Positions 8,511 to 16,235 of a DNA stretch of 64,000 nt are shown here, piece after piece. The stretch spans positions 1 to 64,000 of the forward strand of contig UQPV01000005.1 of assembly GCA_900543035.1 (NCBI GenBank), written 5' to 3'. Made by a program: the position numbers and the translations under genes. The stretch is from an uncultured Solobacterium sp. GTDB taxonomy: Bacteria > Bacillota_I > Bacilli_A > Erysipelotrichales > Erysipelotrichaceae. Positions within the stretch are counted from its first letter, which is position 1, and every line of letters begins with the position of its first letter. The notes below the pieces were generated by a model. It was not told where the DNA came from. It ran no database searches and saw only the letters and a program-made list of their open reading frames with translations.

Positions 8511-9128
8511 TCAGAAAAAGCGGGAAACTGCCAGAAAAGCATACAAAAATCCACTGATCATCCCCATGTCGAACCGCCGGAAACCAGATGCGCGGACGGC
8601 GAGCACACTGCCGGCAAAGATGGAGAACAGCGCGGCGGCAAAGTCGGCGGCCACGATCATCAGCGGCTGTGTGATATCCAGGCCGAGCGCCATCCCGCTC
8701 AGCAATGAGTCAAGCGACAGCGCCACAGCGAGATAGAACGCTTCAGCGGCCGTGAGGACCTTGGACTGGTCGCGGTCTGCCTTTTCCTCATCCAGATAGA
8801 TCTCCAAGACGAAGACTGCCCCGCCGCAGTGAAACGTGAGCAGACGGCGGGCTGCATGGCGAAGCATTCGCTTGAGCGAGCTTTGGAAAAACGAATATAA
8901 GCTCAGCCCGGCAAACATCACGGCCGACAGCACGGCTGCCGCCTGCGGTGAGATCAGGGTGCTCAGCACAAAGGCAGACAGAAAAGAAAGCCCCAGGAAA
9001 CCGGCAGAGACGACCGCGATGATGAGAGCGCTCGTCAGCGGAATGCGGATGCCGCGCAGCGCATAAGCCAGCGCAGCCAGCAGGCTGTCCATGCTCAGCG
9101 CAAGCACTAACAGAATACCATGGAACAT
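8511..9128 (-). CDS. ytaF: YtaF-like membrane protein, MntP family
   Basis: A 205-residue protein with about six hydrophobic segments arranged as two related halves. Each half has an LxxSMDSLLA or LSLDSLLSG motif (residues about 10-17 and 137-145), the acidic pattern of the MntP/YtaF manganese-efflux superfamily. The longer loop between halves and the overall match favour the sporulation-lineage protein YtaF over MntP. Its role is unproven; cation export is inferred from the acidic membrane residues. The start has AAGGGGTGA upstream. Confidence 0.75.
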   Translation of the reverse strand: MFHGILLVLALSMDSLLAALAYALRGIRIPLTSALIIAVVSAGFLGLSFLSAFVLSTLISPQAAAVLSAVMFAGLSLYSFFQSSLKRMLRHAARRLLTFHCGGAVFVLEIYLDEEKADRDQSKVLTAAEAFYLAVALSLDSLLSGMALGLDITQPLMIVAADFAAALFSIFAGSVLAVRASGFRRFDMGMISGFLYAFLAVSRFF

Positions 9129-9197
9129 AGTTCACCCCTTTTGTCCCTGTATCCTATGTGTTTTGCCTACGGCTTACTGCACGAACGCCCGCATGAC

Positions 9198-9223
9198 AAA
9201 AGACATCCCCTGCGCGGGGATGT
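9198..9223 (-). terminator. Terminator of the AT-hook protein gene
   Basis: ACATCCCC and GGGGATGT arms with a 5-nt loop; on the minus strand TCTTTT follows. It lies directly after the stop at 9226. Confidence 0.75.
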
Positions 9224-9225
9224 GC

Positions 9226-9912
9226 TCAAAGCTCGACGATGTTGCCTTTTTTATCCGCAAAGATCACGCTCATGTGCAGCCGCTCCTTGACGACCTGCGG
9301 GATCTCCTGCCACTGTCTTCGATAAGAGACAGAGTCATTGAACGCCAGGCTGTAGACGGCTTCTTCATCATCCATCTGGCGGATGATCTCGCTCAGCTTG
9401 AGGGGAAGAGGCTGTTTGCGGCCGCGGTGGATCCCCTGCACGTTGATGATCCATCTCTTTCCTTCATGATGGGCCTCGATGATCCCTTTGTGCTCTTCAT
9501 ATTCCCAGCCATGCTCGCCCAGCCAAGACTTGATCAGCGAACACAGATCCTGCGTGGAATGCTTCAGCCTGGCCTTGCGGGCCGCTTCCTTCTCCTGCGG
9601 GCTTTTCGGCGGACGCCCCCGCTTCTTGCCCGGATACAGCTTCTCTCTTCCTTCGAAATTGTCCACATAAAACCGGATGGTCAGATGTGAGCCGAACCCG
9701 GTCGTCCCTCTGGGGCGCTCCAGGATCTCATCTCCCGTCAGCATCTGCTTGTACATCGCCTGACAGCACGTCGGCATCGTCGCAAAATCAGGAGAGATCT
9801 CCTGATGCAGCTTCTTGGAATTCACTTCGATATACTTCAATCCCTGCGCATGCGCTTCCTCTCTTCTTCTCGTCAGCTCCGCGGTATAATCCTTGATACC
9901 TGGTCCTTTCAT
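9226..9912 (-). CDS. Unknown protein with AT-hook-like motif
   Basis: 228 residues, soluble and strongly charged. Near the middle is KKRGRPPKS, a canonical AT-hook core (RGRP) flanked by lysines, which suggests minor-groove DNA binding. Before it is a basic N-terminal part with a CCQAMY segment; after it is a K/R-rich helix (PQEKEAARKARLK), then an alpha/beta C-terminal region with no catalytic motif that I recognise. A GTG at 9924 is in frame, but spacing from the GGAAGG upstream favours the ATG at 9912. It diverges from the HNH endonuclease gene. I do not know its function; a nucleoid or regulatory role is a guess. Confidence 0.65.
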   Translation of the reverse strand: MKGPGIKDYTAELTRRREEAHAQGLKYIEVNSKKLHQEISPDFATMPTCCQAMYKQMLTGDEILERPRGTTGFGSHLTIRFYVDNFEGREKLYPGKKRGRPPKSPQEKEAARKARLKHSTQDLCSLIKSWLGEHGWEYEEHKGIIEAHHEGKRWIINVQGIHRGRKQPLPLKLSEIIRQMDDEEAVYSLAFNDSVSYRRQWQEIPQVVKERLHMSVIFADKKGNIVEL

Positions 9913-10017
9913 TTTTTCAAACACCTTCCTTTTTATGATTACATTGTAGAGGTTTCCGCCTGTCGAACTGACTCGAAAAAGCGGGGTGTCGAAAAAATAT
10001 GTTTTTCGCTGCAGGGT

Positions 10018-10026
10018 TGGTATAAT
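10018..10026 (+). promoter_or_regulatory. Extended -10 promoter of the HNH gene
   Basis: TGGTATAAT is a consensus extended -10 about 27 nt before the HNH start; no strong -35 is visible. Confidence 0.55.
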
Positions 10027-10052
10027 AGAATTGACATAAAGGAAGTGGTCTC

Positions 10053-11090
10053 ATGGAGAAATCTTATCTGAAACATGTGCTTGTCCTGCTGGATCATGAT
10101 GAGATCCGGGGCATCGACTTCGACCAGGCCGTCAGCGATGTATTCCAGGAGCTCCACCGGGAATCCTCTCGTGCCCCCGCGCGGGAGCAGGTCCGTCTGG
10201 ACATTCAGGAGATCATCGATGCGTCGCTGATGAAGCGGCTCACCAGGGGCTATGATGTCACGCCGAACGCGACCATCTTCGCCCGTTCCGCCATGCATTC
10301 TCAGCTGGAGGACCTTTCGCTGCTCGCCTGCATGCTCAGCGATCCGAACGCTGATCCCCAGCTGTTTTCTCTTCTCGAGCAGCCTTGCTTTGCGGCCGCG
10401 CAGATCCAGCAGATGATCCATCCGCTGCTGTTCTCTGCGGCCAGACAATGCCATACGTTCATCTGGGCAGAGGAAGAGATGCTGGCCTTTCCCGACGCCA
10501 TCCGGGAAGACTGTCTGCGCATCCTCAGCGAATACCGCTGTGCGAATCCGCCGCTGGTCTCTCCGACCGCGCTGTGCCATTATCTGAAGACGATCTATCC
10601 CTCTTCCCGGGACAACTGGAAGAACCAGGACAGCGAGATGATCCCTTACCGTTATCAGAAGGAGATCCTGCGCATGCTGCCGCGCCGCGGCATCCCTTGC
10701 AGCAGGGATGAATCCAAGCAGCTGCAGTCATTCTACAAAGACACGCTGTTTCACGAATACGACCATCGCTGTCCGATCTGCGGGATCGATCTGCCGCATA
10801 TGCTGATCGGCTCGCACATCAAGCCGTTCCGCGACTGCGCGCACTTGTATGAGCCCATCGACAACAACAACGGCATGCTGCTATGCCGCAATCATGACTA
10901 TCTCTTTGACCAGGGATACATCAGCTTCAATGCCAAGGGCAGGCTCCTGGTCTGCCAGGAGCTGAGGTCTCATGCGCATTTCCGGGAGGTCTTCTGTCTC
11001 CCTCAGGACCTTCAGCTGGAGGAGCGGCTGATGTCTGAAGAGCGCAAGCTGTTCTTTGCCTATCACCGCGAGCATATCTTCCGCAGATGA
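10053..11090 (+). CDS. HNH endonuclease
   Basis: 345 residues. The C-terminal HNH domain (about residues 230-300) has HRCPICGIDLPHMLIGSHIKP, where CPIC is half of a zinc site and the SHIKP histidine is catalytic, then NNNGMLLCRNHDYLFDQGYIS with the N and second H. This is the HNH_2-type domain found in many orphan or restriction-linked nucleases. The N-terminal 220 residues are mostly helical and match nothing I recognise. No methyltransferase or specificity subunit is adjacent, so a classical restriction-modification system is not supported. The divergent AT-hook protein is its only close neighbour. Confidence 0.8.
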   Translation: MEKSYLKHVLVLLDHDEIRGIDFDQAVSDVFQELHRESSRAPAREQVRLDIQEIIDASLMKRLTRGYDVTPNATIFARSAMHSQLEDLSLLACMLSDPNADPQLFSLLEQPCFAAAQIQQMIHPLLFSAARQCHTFIWAEEEMLAFPDAIREDCLRILSEYRCANPPLVSPTALCHYLKTIYPSSRDNWKNQDSEMIPYRYQKEILRMLPRRGIPCSRDESKQLQSFYKDTLFHEYDHRCPICGIDLPHMLIGSHIKPFRDCAHLYEPIDNNNGMLLCRNHDYLFDQGYISFNAKGRLLVCQELRSHAHFREVFCLPQDLQLEERLMSEERKLFFAYHREHIFRR

Positions 11091-11096
11091 ACGCAT

Positions 11097-11123
11097 AAAA
11101 AAAGATGAAGGTCATCCTCCATC
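11097..11123 (-). terminator. Terminator of the yabP-yabQ-divIC operon
   Basis: On the minus strand GATG-g-AGG pairs with CCT-t-CATC, followed by seven T residues. It lies just after the divIC stop. Confidence 0.7.
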
Positions 11124-11124
11124 C

Positions 11125-11457
11125 TTATTCGCTGTCCTGCGTATTTGTGCTGCTGTCTGAGGAAGGCAGCTTGAACACCTGCTCCCCGTCCTTGCTGACC
11201 AGATACTTTCCGCGCACCATGTATTTCAAATATTCCGGATCTTCCAGCTTTTCCTTTTCATCGGACAGATCCGTGACCTGCTGCTTCAGATCGGCGATCT
11301 CGCTTTTATCGCTGGCAATGCCTTCTTTCAGCTGCAGCATCGTCTGCAGTTCCTGTGCGGAACTATAAAGCATACCGGCAGAGAGTCCGGCGAAGATCAT
11401 GCAGAGCATGACCCTGGCTGACTTTTTCAGCTTAACCTTCTTTTTCCTTGCCGCCAT
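11125..11457 (-). CDS. divIC: Septum formation initiator DivIC
   Basis: 110 residues with a lysine-rich cytoplasmic N-terminus, one membrane segment (about residues 15-33), then a coiled coil (about 38-72) and the family's end motif EDPEYLKYMVRGKYLVSKDGEQVFKL split over residues 71-97. DivIC joins FtsL and DivIB/FtsQ in the divisome outside the membrane. Its start lies inside the end of yabQ (26-nt overlap), and GGAGGG precedes the ATG. The order yabP-yabQ-divIC is conserved in Bacillota, which confirms the identity. Confidence 0.88.
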   Translation of the reverse strand: MAARKKKVKLKKSARVMLCMIFAGLSAGMLYSSAQELQTMLQLKEGIASDKSEIADLKQQVTDLSDEKEKLEDPEYLKYMVRGKYLVSKDGEQVFKLPSSDSSTNTQDSE

Positions 11458-11863
11458 CCGGATCCCTCCTTTTCCTTCTTCTGTTCTTTCGGCGTTTGTT
11501 CTTTTTAATTATAACAAGTGTACGTGATTTCGCAATACTAAATTGTCGAAATACGCCTCTAATGTAACGCCTTACAATGGTGAACAGATGAAAGAATACG
11601 TGGTAGTAAAACCGGTAATAAAACAAGGCGCCTAAAGCAAAGAACAGCATCAGCCAGACATTCATGCAGGCGCCGTTGAGCTGCAATAAAGCAAAGAATA
11701 AGACAGCGGTGAACCCCGCATGAAACAGCACTTCGACAAGCGTGGTGGACACGCGTCTCTGCCGGTATTGCGTGAGCACCTGGATCAGGGAAAAGAACAG
11801 ACCATACAGCCATCCCGCAAGCAGCTGGAACAGGATGGCCTGGATCTGTACTGACAGCAGCAT
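11432..11863 (-). CDS. yabQ: Spore cortex biosynthesis protein YabQ
   Basis: 143 residues with four hydrophobic segments and a highly basic C-terminal tail (KKNKRRKNRRRKRRD). YabQ is an inner-membrane protein needed for spore cortex formation in Bacillus subtilis. The N-terminal LSVQIQAILFQLLAGWLYGL, with FxxxxxGxxxGxxF-type spacing, is typical of the family. It begins at the TAATG overlap with the yabP stop. Identification rests on sequence and on its place between yabP and divIC. Confidence 0.82.
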   Translation of the reverse strand: MLLSVQIQAILFQLLAGWLYGLFFSLIQVLTQYRQRRVSTTLVEVLFHAGFTAVLFFALLQLNGACMNVWLMLFFALGALFYYRFYYHVFFHLFTIVRRYIRGVFRQFSIAKSRTLVIIKKNKRRKNRRRKRRDPDGGKEKEG

Positions 11864-12162
11864 TATTTAAACAGACGGTTGAACAGCGATCCGCGCTCCT
11901 GCCCTTTCTTTCCTGACACATAGGTCATGGAGTCGATGCTGCCTTTGATGATCACATCGCCGTGATCTGTATCCAGCTTGCCCAGCGTCAGATCCTTTCC
12001 GCTCACCAACATCCAGCCCAGCGTCGTCTCCAGCAGGAACTCTGAGGAATCGAAGCTGTCGATCTGCTTGACGCCGCTGAGCTCCATGCTCTTGCGGTCT
12101 TTGATCACGACATTGTGGTACGGGCTTGTCTCAAAACGCAAAGGGTTCTGATGATCTTCCAT
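11863..12162 (-). CDS. yabP: Sporulation protein YabP
   Basis: 99 residues of the YabP/YqfC family: the segment KDRKSMELSGVKQIDSFDSSEF and the GKDLTLGKLDTDHGDVIIKG strand pattern are diagnostic. It is required, with YabQ, for spore cortex assembly under sigma-E control in B. subtilis. First gene of the operon, with GAAGGAGGG upstream of the ATG. No RqcP/HslR gene precedes it, unlike the Bacillus order. Confidence 0.85.
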   Translation of the reverse strand: MEDHQNPLRFETSPYHNVVIKDRKSMELSGVKQIDSFDSSEFLLETTLGWMLVSGKDLTLGKLDTDHGDVIIKGSIDSMTYVSGKKGQERGSLFNRLFK

Positions 12163-12275
12163 AAATTCCCTCCTTCACTTCAATATACGCCCCTCGCTCA
12201 TGATTATTCCTCAGCGTATAGCGCTCCTTCTGCATTCCTGCTACAATAGAGAAAATGACCATGAGGAGGAATTTC

Positions 12276-13184
12276 ATGACAGACAGACCAAAACGGATAT
12301 TCAAGAGCATCAGCATTTCCATCCTGCTGTATCTGCTGATCTCATTGATCGTATCTTTCGCCATGTTTTCCATCGCTTATCCCTTTGCGATCAGAACAGG
12401 GAACATCGGCGCCGTCACCGCGTTCAGCGAGATCGCCATGCTGGTGAGCATGCTGATCTGCTGGCTGCTGGTGCGCAGCTTCTTCCAGTCGAAGACAGAG
12501 GGCGAGATCCGCTGGAAACCGATCACGCCGATGCCGGCAAAGACCATGATCCGTTATTATATCCTGGGCTCTGGCGGGATGATGATCCTTTCGATGATCG
12601 TCTCCTTGATCTCGCTGCTCTTGCCCCGCGCCTTCTCCACGCCGGATTTCTCTCCTACCGCCGATCCGCTGAGCAACATCCTGCTGGTGTTCACATCGGT
12701 CATCGCTGCTCCGCTGTTTGAGGAATACTTGTTTCGCGGCGTCTGCATGATGGGACTGAAGCGGTATGGAAACGGCTTTTCCATCCTGGTCACTTCGTTC
12801 CTCTTCGCACTCATGCATGGGAACATCCCGCAGGCCGTGCCGATCTTCTTCTTCAGCCTGATCTTATGTTATGCGGACATCCGCACGGGATCGCTGCTGC
12901 CGGGGCTGATCTTCCACATCGTGAACAATGCCGTTGCCCAGATGACCCTGTTCATCGCTCAGGAAAGCGTCTTGATCCTGCTCGCTCTGCTCATGCTGAT
13001 CGCGATGATCGCCGCCGTGGTGCTCTTCATCCTCGAGCTGAAGCAGAAGGCACGTTACCGCGCCGAACTGATCGGTCCATATGATTTTCATTTCAGCGCG
13101 TTCTTCAACAACTGGGCAAGCATCACCCTGCTCGTCGTGCTGATCATCTCCATGGCGCTCAACGTCATCGCTTCGCTCGTCTAG
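12276..13184 (+). CDS. CPBP-family intramembrane metalloprotease
   Basis: 302 residues with about eight membrane segments. The three motifs of CPBP (CAAX protease and bacteriocin-processing) enzymes are present: EEYLFRG near residue 150, FALMHGN, and HIVNNAVAQ, which supply the catalytic glutamates and metal-binding histidines in the membrane. Substrates of bacterial members are mostly unknown; bacteriocin self-immunity is one known role, but no bacteriocin gene is visible nearby. An ATG at 12255 is in frame, but GAGGAGGA at 12263-12270 fits the ATG at 12276. A terminator follows the stop. Confidence 0.85.
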   Translation: MTDRPKRIFKSISISILLYLLISLIVSFAMFSIAYPFAIRTGNIGAVTAFSEIAMLVSMLICWLLVRSFFQSKTEGEIRWKPITPMPAKTMIRYYILGSGGMMILSMIVSLISLLLPRAFSTPDFSPTADPLSNILLVFTSVIAAPLFEEYLFRGVCMMGLKRYGNGFSILVTSFLFALMHGNIPQAVPIFFFSLILCYADIRTGSLLPGLIFHIVNNAVAQMTLFIAQESVLILLALLMLIAMIAAVVLFILELKQKARYRAELIGPYDFHFSAFFNNWASITLLVVLIISMALNVIASLV

Positions 13185-13203
13185 CCGGTCTCCGGCTTTT
13201 TTT
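13183..13203 (+). terminator. Terminator of the CPBP gene
   Basis: AGCCGG-TCT-CCGGCT followed by T residues, overlapping the stop codon. Confidence 0.85.
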
Positions 13204-13253
13204 CTGCCTTTTGCCTGCGCATGGACTGTGATAAAATGAATCCGGTGATGAAG

Positions 13254-14531
13254 ATGAGAGAACCTCTGGCATATCGGATGCGTCCGCAGACATTGGACGA
13301 GATCATCGGGCAGCAGCATCTGCTGTCCGCAGACGGCGTGCTGCGGCGCTGTGCGGAAAAGAAGACATTGTTTTCCATGATCTTCTATGGTCCACCTGGC
13401 ATCGGCAAGACGACGCTGGCCATGGTATTGGCCAATGAGGCCGGCCTGCCATACCGGCTGTTCAACGCCGTCAACGGATCCAAGAAAGACCTGGACGCGC
13501 TCTTTGCGGAAGCGCGGCTGTACCCCGGTCTGGTCGTCATCATCGATGAGGTCCACCGGCTGAACAAGGACAAACAGGATCTGCTGCTGCCGCATGTGGA
13601 AAACGGGAACATCACGATGATCGGCGCGACGACCGCCAATCCGCTCCACAGCATCAATCCGGCCATCCGCTCCCGCTGTCATCTCTTTGCCTTGAAGGCA
13701 CTGTGCGAAGAGGATATCCTGCAGGCGCTCAGGCATGCGCTGGATCATGAGCGCGGCTTCGGCGGCAGGCTGCAGGCAGATGAGGATGCGCTGCGGTTCA
13801 TCGCTGAGCGTTCCAACGGCGATGTGCGCTATGCGCTGAACCTGCTCGAGCTGGCCAGCGTGCTGAGCGAAGATGACCGGATCACACGCGCGCTGCTCGA
13901 TCACTGCCAGATCGTCCCGAACCAGCGTACCTCCAAGGAAGGGGACGGCCATTATGACTTGCTCAGCGCTTTCCAGAAGTCCATCCGCGGCAGCGATGTC
14001 GACGCGGCGTTGTATTATCTGGCGCTGTTCCTGGATTCCCAGGATCTGGAATCATTGGAGCGCCGTCTGCTGGTCATCGCTTATGAGGATATCGGCCTGG
14101 GCAATCCGGCCGCTGTCGCTCGGACGATCCAGGCCATCGACGCGGCGCGGCACATCGGCATGCCGGAAGCCCGCATCCCGCTGAGCATGGCCGTCATCGA
14201 CCTCGCGCTGTCCCCCAAATCCAGATCTGCGGAGAGCGCCATCGACGCCGCCGCCCAGGCAGCCCGCGCCAAGGCATGCCAGATGCCGGATTATCTGAAA
14301 TACACGCCGACAGCGCTGCACGAAGAAGACCGCTATGATTATGGCATGTCTGCCATATGGCCTTATATCCAGTATCTGCCGGATGAGCTCAAGGATGTGC
14401 GCTTCTATTCCCCGGGAAATCAGGGAAAATATGAAAAAGCGCTGGCAGAGAACCTGCGCAAGCTGAACGCGCATCCGCGGACATCTGCCCTGCGGCAGCT
14501 CAAGCAGCGTTTCCGCAAACAAAAAGACTGA
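13254..14531 (+). CDS. rarA: Replication-associated recombination protein RarA
   Basis: 425-residue AAA+ ATPase of the clamp-loader group (RarA/MgsA), acting at stalled replication forks. The N-terminus PLAYRMRPQTLDEIIGQQHLL is the family signature. Walker A is GPPGIGKTTLA, Walker B VVIIDEVHRLN, and sensor 1 is in IGATTANP. The C-terminal half carries the tetramerisation region with KSIRGSDVDAALYYLA and EDIGLGNP. Earlier in-frame ATGs exist at 13221 and 13236, but GGTGATG just before 13254 and the usual family start favour MREPLAY. It is monocistronic and faces cutC. Confidence 0.93.
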   Translation: MREPLAYRMRPQTLDEIIGQQHLLSADGVLRRCAEKKTLFSMIFYGPPGIGKTTLAMVLANEAGLPYRLFNAVNGSKKDLDALFAEARLYPGLVVIIDEVHRLNKDKQDLLLPHVENGNITMIGATTANPLHSINPAIRSRCHLFALKALCEEDILQALRHALDHERGFGGRLQADEDALRFIAERSNGDVRYALNLLELASVLSEDDRITRALLDHCQIVPNQRTSKEGDGHYDLLSAFQKSIRGSDVDAALYYLALFLDSQDLESLERRLLVIAYEDIGLGNPAAVARTIQAIDAARHIGMPEARIPLSMAVIDLALSPKSRSAESAIDAAAQAARAKACQMPDYLKYTPTALHEEDRYDYGMSAIWPYIQYLPDELKDVRFYSPGNQGKYEKALAENLRKLNAHPRTSALRQLKQRFRKQKD

Positions 14532-14543
14532 TCGCTCAGTCTT
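14524..14543. terminator. Hairpin between convergent rarA and cutC
   Basis: Perfect AAGACTGA/TCAGTCTT stem with a TCGC loop overlapping both gene ends. The T-runs are short, so efficiency is uncertain. Confidence 0.55.
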
Positions 14544-15285
14544 CCTGCACTGCCTGCACCAGGCTGCGCACCAATGTTTCACTGACCACATCATGATCGC
14601 ATCGATGCGGGCCGTTCAGATAAGCATAGCTGACCGGTCCTTTTTCTGTCGTCGGATCGCATCGATGATCCTTGCATGAGGAATGCACCTGCCAGATCCC
14701 GGTCTGTTCCATGAGCGAACGGGCATTCTCCGCATTGACCCCGCTGCCGGCGAGGATCTCGATCTCTTTGCCGAAGCGCTCCTGCAGCGTGCGGATCAGC
14801 TCTGCCCCCTGCACGGCCTTGGCCTGCTGGCCGCTGGTCAGCAATCGGTCAGCGCCGCACTGGATCAGCGTCTGCATCGCAGCAAACGGATCTTCACAGA
14901 CATCAAAGGCGCGGTGGAATACCGCCTCTTTGCCAAAGGAGTGGATCAGTCCGCACATGGCAGCCGTGTCCTCTGCGGCCACGCGGCCGTGTTCATCCAG
15001 AAAGCCGAAGGCGATGCCGTCTGCGCCTTCCTGAAGCAATATGCGCGCATCATCCATCATGATCTGTACATCTGCCTCATCATAACAGAAGCCCGCGGCG
15101 CGCGGACGCACCATGCAGATGATCTTCAGGCTGGTCTCCTGTTTGGCCCGGCGAAGCGCGGCGACGCTCGGGGTGAGCCCGCCTACGCTCAGCGCGCTGT
15201 TCAGCTCCGCTCGCTGTGCCCCGCCGCGGTATGCCGCCAGGCAGTCCTGATAGCTTCCGGCACAGACTTCTATTATCCTCTTCAT
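14536..15285 (-). CDS. cutC: CutC family protein
   Basis: 249-residue TIM-barrel protein of the CutC family. Diagnostic segments are EVCAGSYQDCLAAYRGGAQRAELNSAL (split here as the first strand and helix), VMVRPR-type KIICMVRPR, GADGIAFGFLDEHGRV, FHRAFD and the phosphate-like ILAGSGVNAENA loop. CutC was once linked to copper tolerance; its enzymatic role is still unclear. It is the last gene of an operon with the glycosylasparaginase (10-nt gap), which hints at sugar or glycoside metabolism in place of copper export. Confidence 0.9.
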   Translation of the reverse strand: MKRIIEVCAGSYQDCLAAYRGGAQRAELNSALSVGGLTPSVAALRRAKQETSLKIICMVRPRAAGFCYDEADVQIMMDDARILLQEGADGIAFGFLDEHGRVAAEDTAAMCGLIHSFGKEAVFHRAFDVCEDPFAAMQTLIQCGADRLLTSGQQAKAVQGAELIRTLQERFGKEIEILAGSGVNAENARSLMEQTGIWQVHSSCKDHRCDPTTEKGPVSYAYLNGPHRCDHDVVSETLVRSLVQAVQED

Positions 15286-15295
15286 GTCCTTCCTC

Positions 15296-16222
15296 CTATT
15301 CCTGCGGATGGGCGCTCAGCCAGGCCGCATCCGCCTGTTTGATCTGCAGCTTTCCTCGTGCATCGCGTTTGGCCAGCCAGACGATGGCTGGCTGTGATTC
15401 GCTGGCCGTGACAAAGGAAAACGTGTCGATATTGGTGCTGATGCCCCACTCTCCCTGCGCATTCATGGCGATCAGCGACATGTCGCCTGCACTGCCTCTT
15501 CGCCGGCGCAGGTCATGGTCAAAGTCCATCACGGCCTGTTCGCATGCCTGCATGGGCGTCAGGCCCTGCTTCATCAGCCGGACGATCTCATAAGAGACAC
15601 AGCCCTTCATGACCTCTTCGCCCAATCCGGTCGCGCAGGCACAGCCGACCTCGGAGTCCGCATAAAACCCGCTGCCGGCGATCGGGGAATCGCCGACACG
15701 CCCGGGATGCTTCATGAACAGGCCGCTGGTCGATGTGCCCGCGCACATGCTGCCACAGTGATCCAGGGCGATCATGCACACCGTATCATGCCCCGCATAC
15801 GCCTGCAGCGGCTGTTCCTGCCGCTGACGCATATAACGCGCCCGTGCCGCCTCACTGAGCATGTTGCGGCGGGCAAAGCCATGTTTGTGCGCATAGAGCT
15901 CGGCGCCGCTGCCGACCAGAAAATTATTCAGCGGCTCGCGGGAAAGACGGCGCGCGATCGCAAAGGGACTGGCGAAGTCATGAATGCCGCCGACCGCCCC
16001 GATCGACAAGCTGTCTCCGTCCATGAACCCGGCGTCCAGTTCCACCTGCATCTGCGCATTGGGCAGGCCGCCATACCCGACACTGGTGTACTCTTCCCGC
16101 TCCTCCACCATGCGGATCGCGCTTTCCAGCGCGTCTGCCGCGCAGCTGCCCTCCGCAAGCATTTCCTTTCCCCGGCTGACGCCGTCCAGCGCCATGCGCC
16201 AGGTCGCGATCATTGCATACAT
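15296..16222 (-). CDS. N4-(beta-N-acetylglucosaminyl)-L-asparaginase
   Basis: Glycosylasparaginase of the Ntn-hydrolase fold, which splits the GlcNAc-Asn bond left when N-glycoproteins are degraded. The autoprocessing site GHDTVCMIALD places the catalytic Thr at the start of the beta chain. Downstream are GTSTSG, GRVGDSPIAGSGFYAD and GCACATGLGEEVMK, all family motifs. 308 residues is typical of bacterial forms. A longer frame extends to 16297, but AAAGGAG upstream of the ATG at 16222 fixes the start. There is no clear signal peptide, so action is probably cytoplasmic. It lies 13 nt after an ABC exporter and fits the GH89/GH20 genes as part of glycoprotein use. Confidence 0.88.
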   Translation of the reverse strand: MYAMIATWRMALDGVSRGKEMLAEGSCAADALESAIRMVEEREEYTSVGYGGLPNAQMQVELDAGFMDGDSLSIGAVGGIHDFASPFAIARRLSREPLNNFLVGSGAELYAHKHGFARRNMLSEAARARYMRQRQEQPLQAYAGHDTVCMIALDHCGSMCAGTSTSGLFMKHPGRVGDSPIAGSGFYADSEVGCACATGLGEEVMKGCVSYEIVRLMKQGLTPMQACEQAVMDFDHDLRRRRGSAGDMSLIAMNAQGEWGISTNIDTFSFVTASESQPAIVWLAKRDARGKLQIKQADAAWLSAHPQE

Positions 16223-16235
16223 CCTGATTTCTCCT

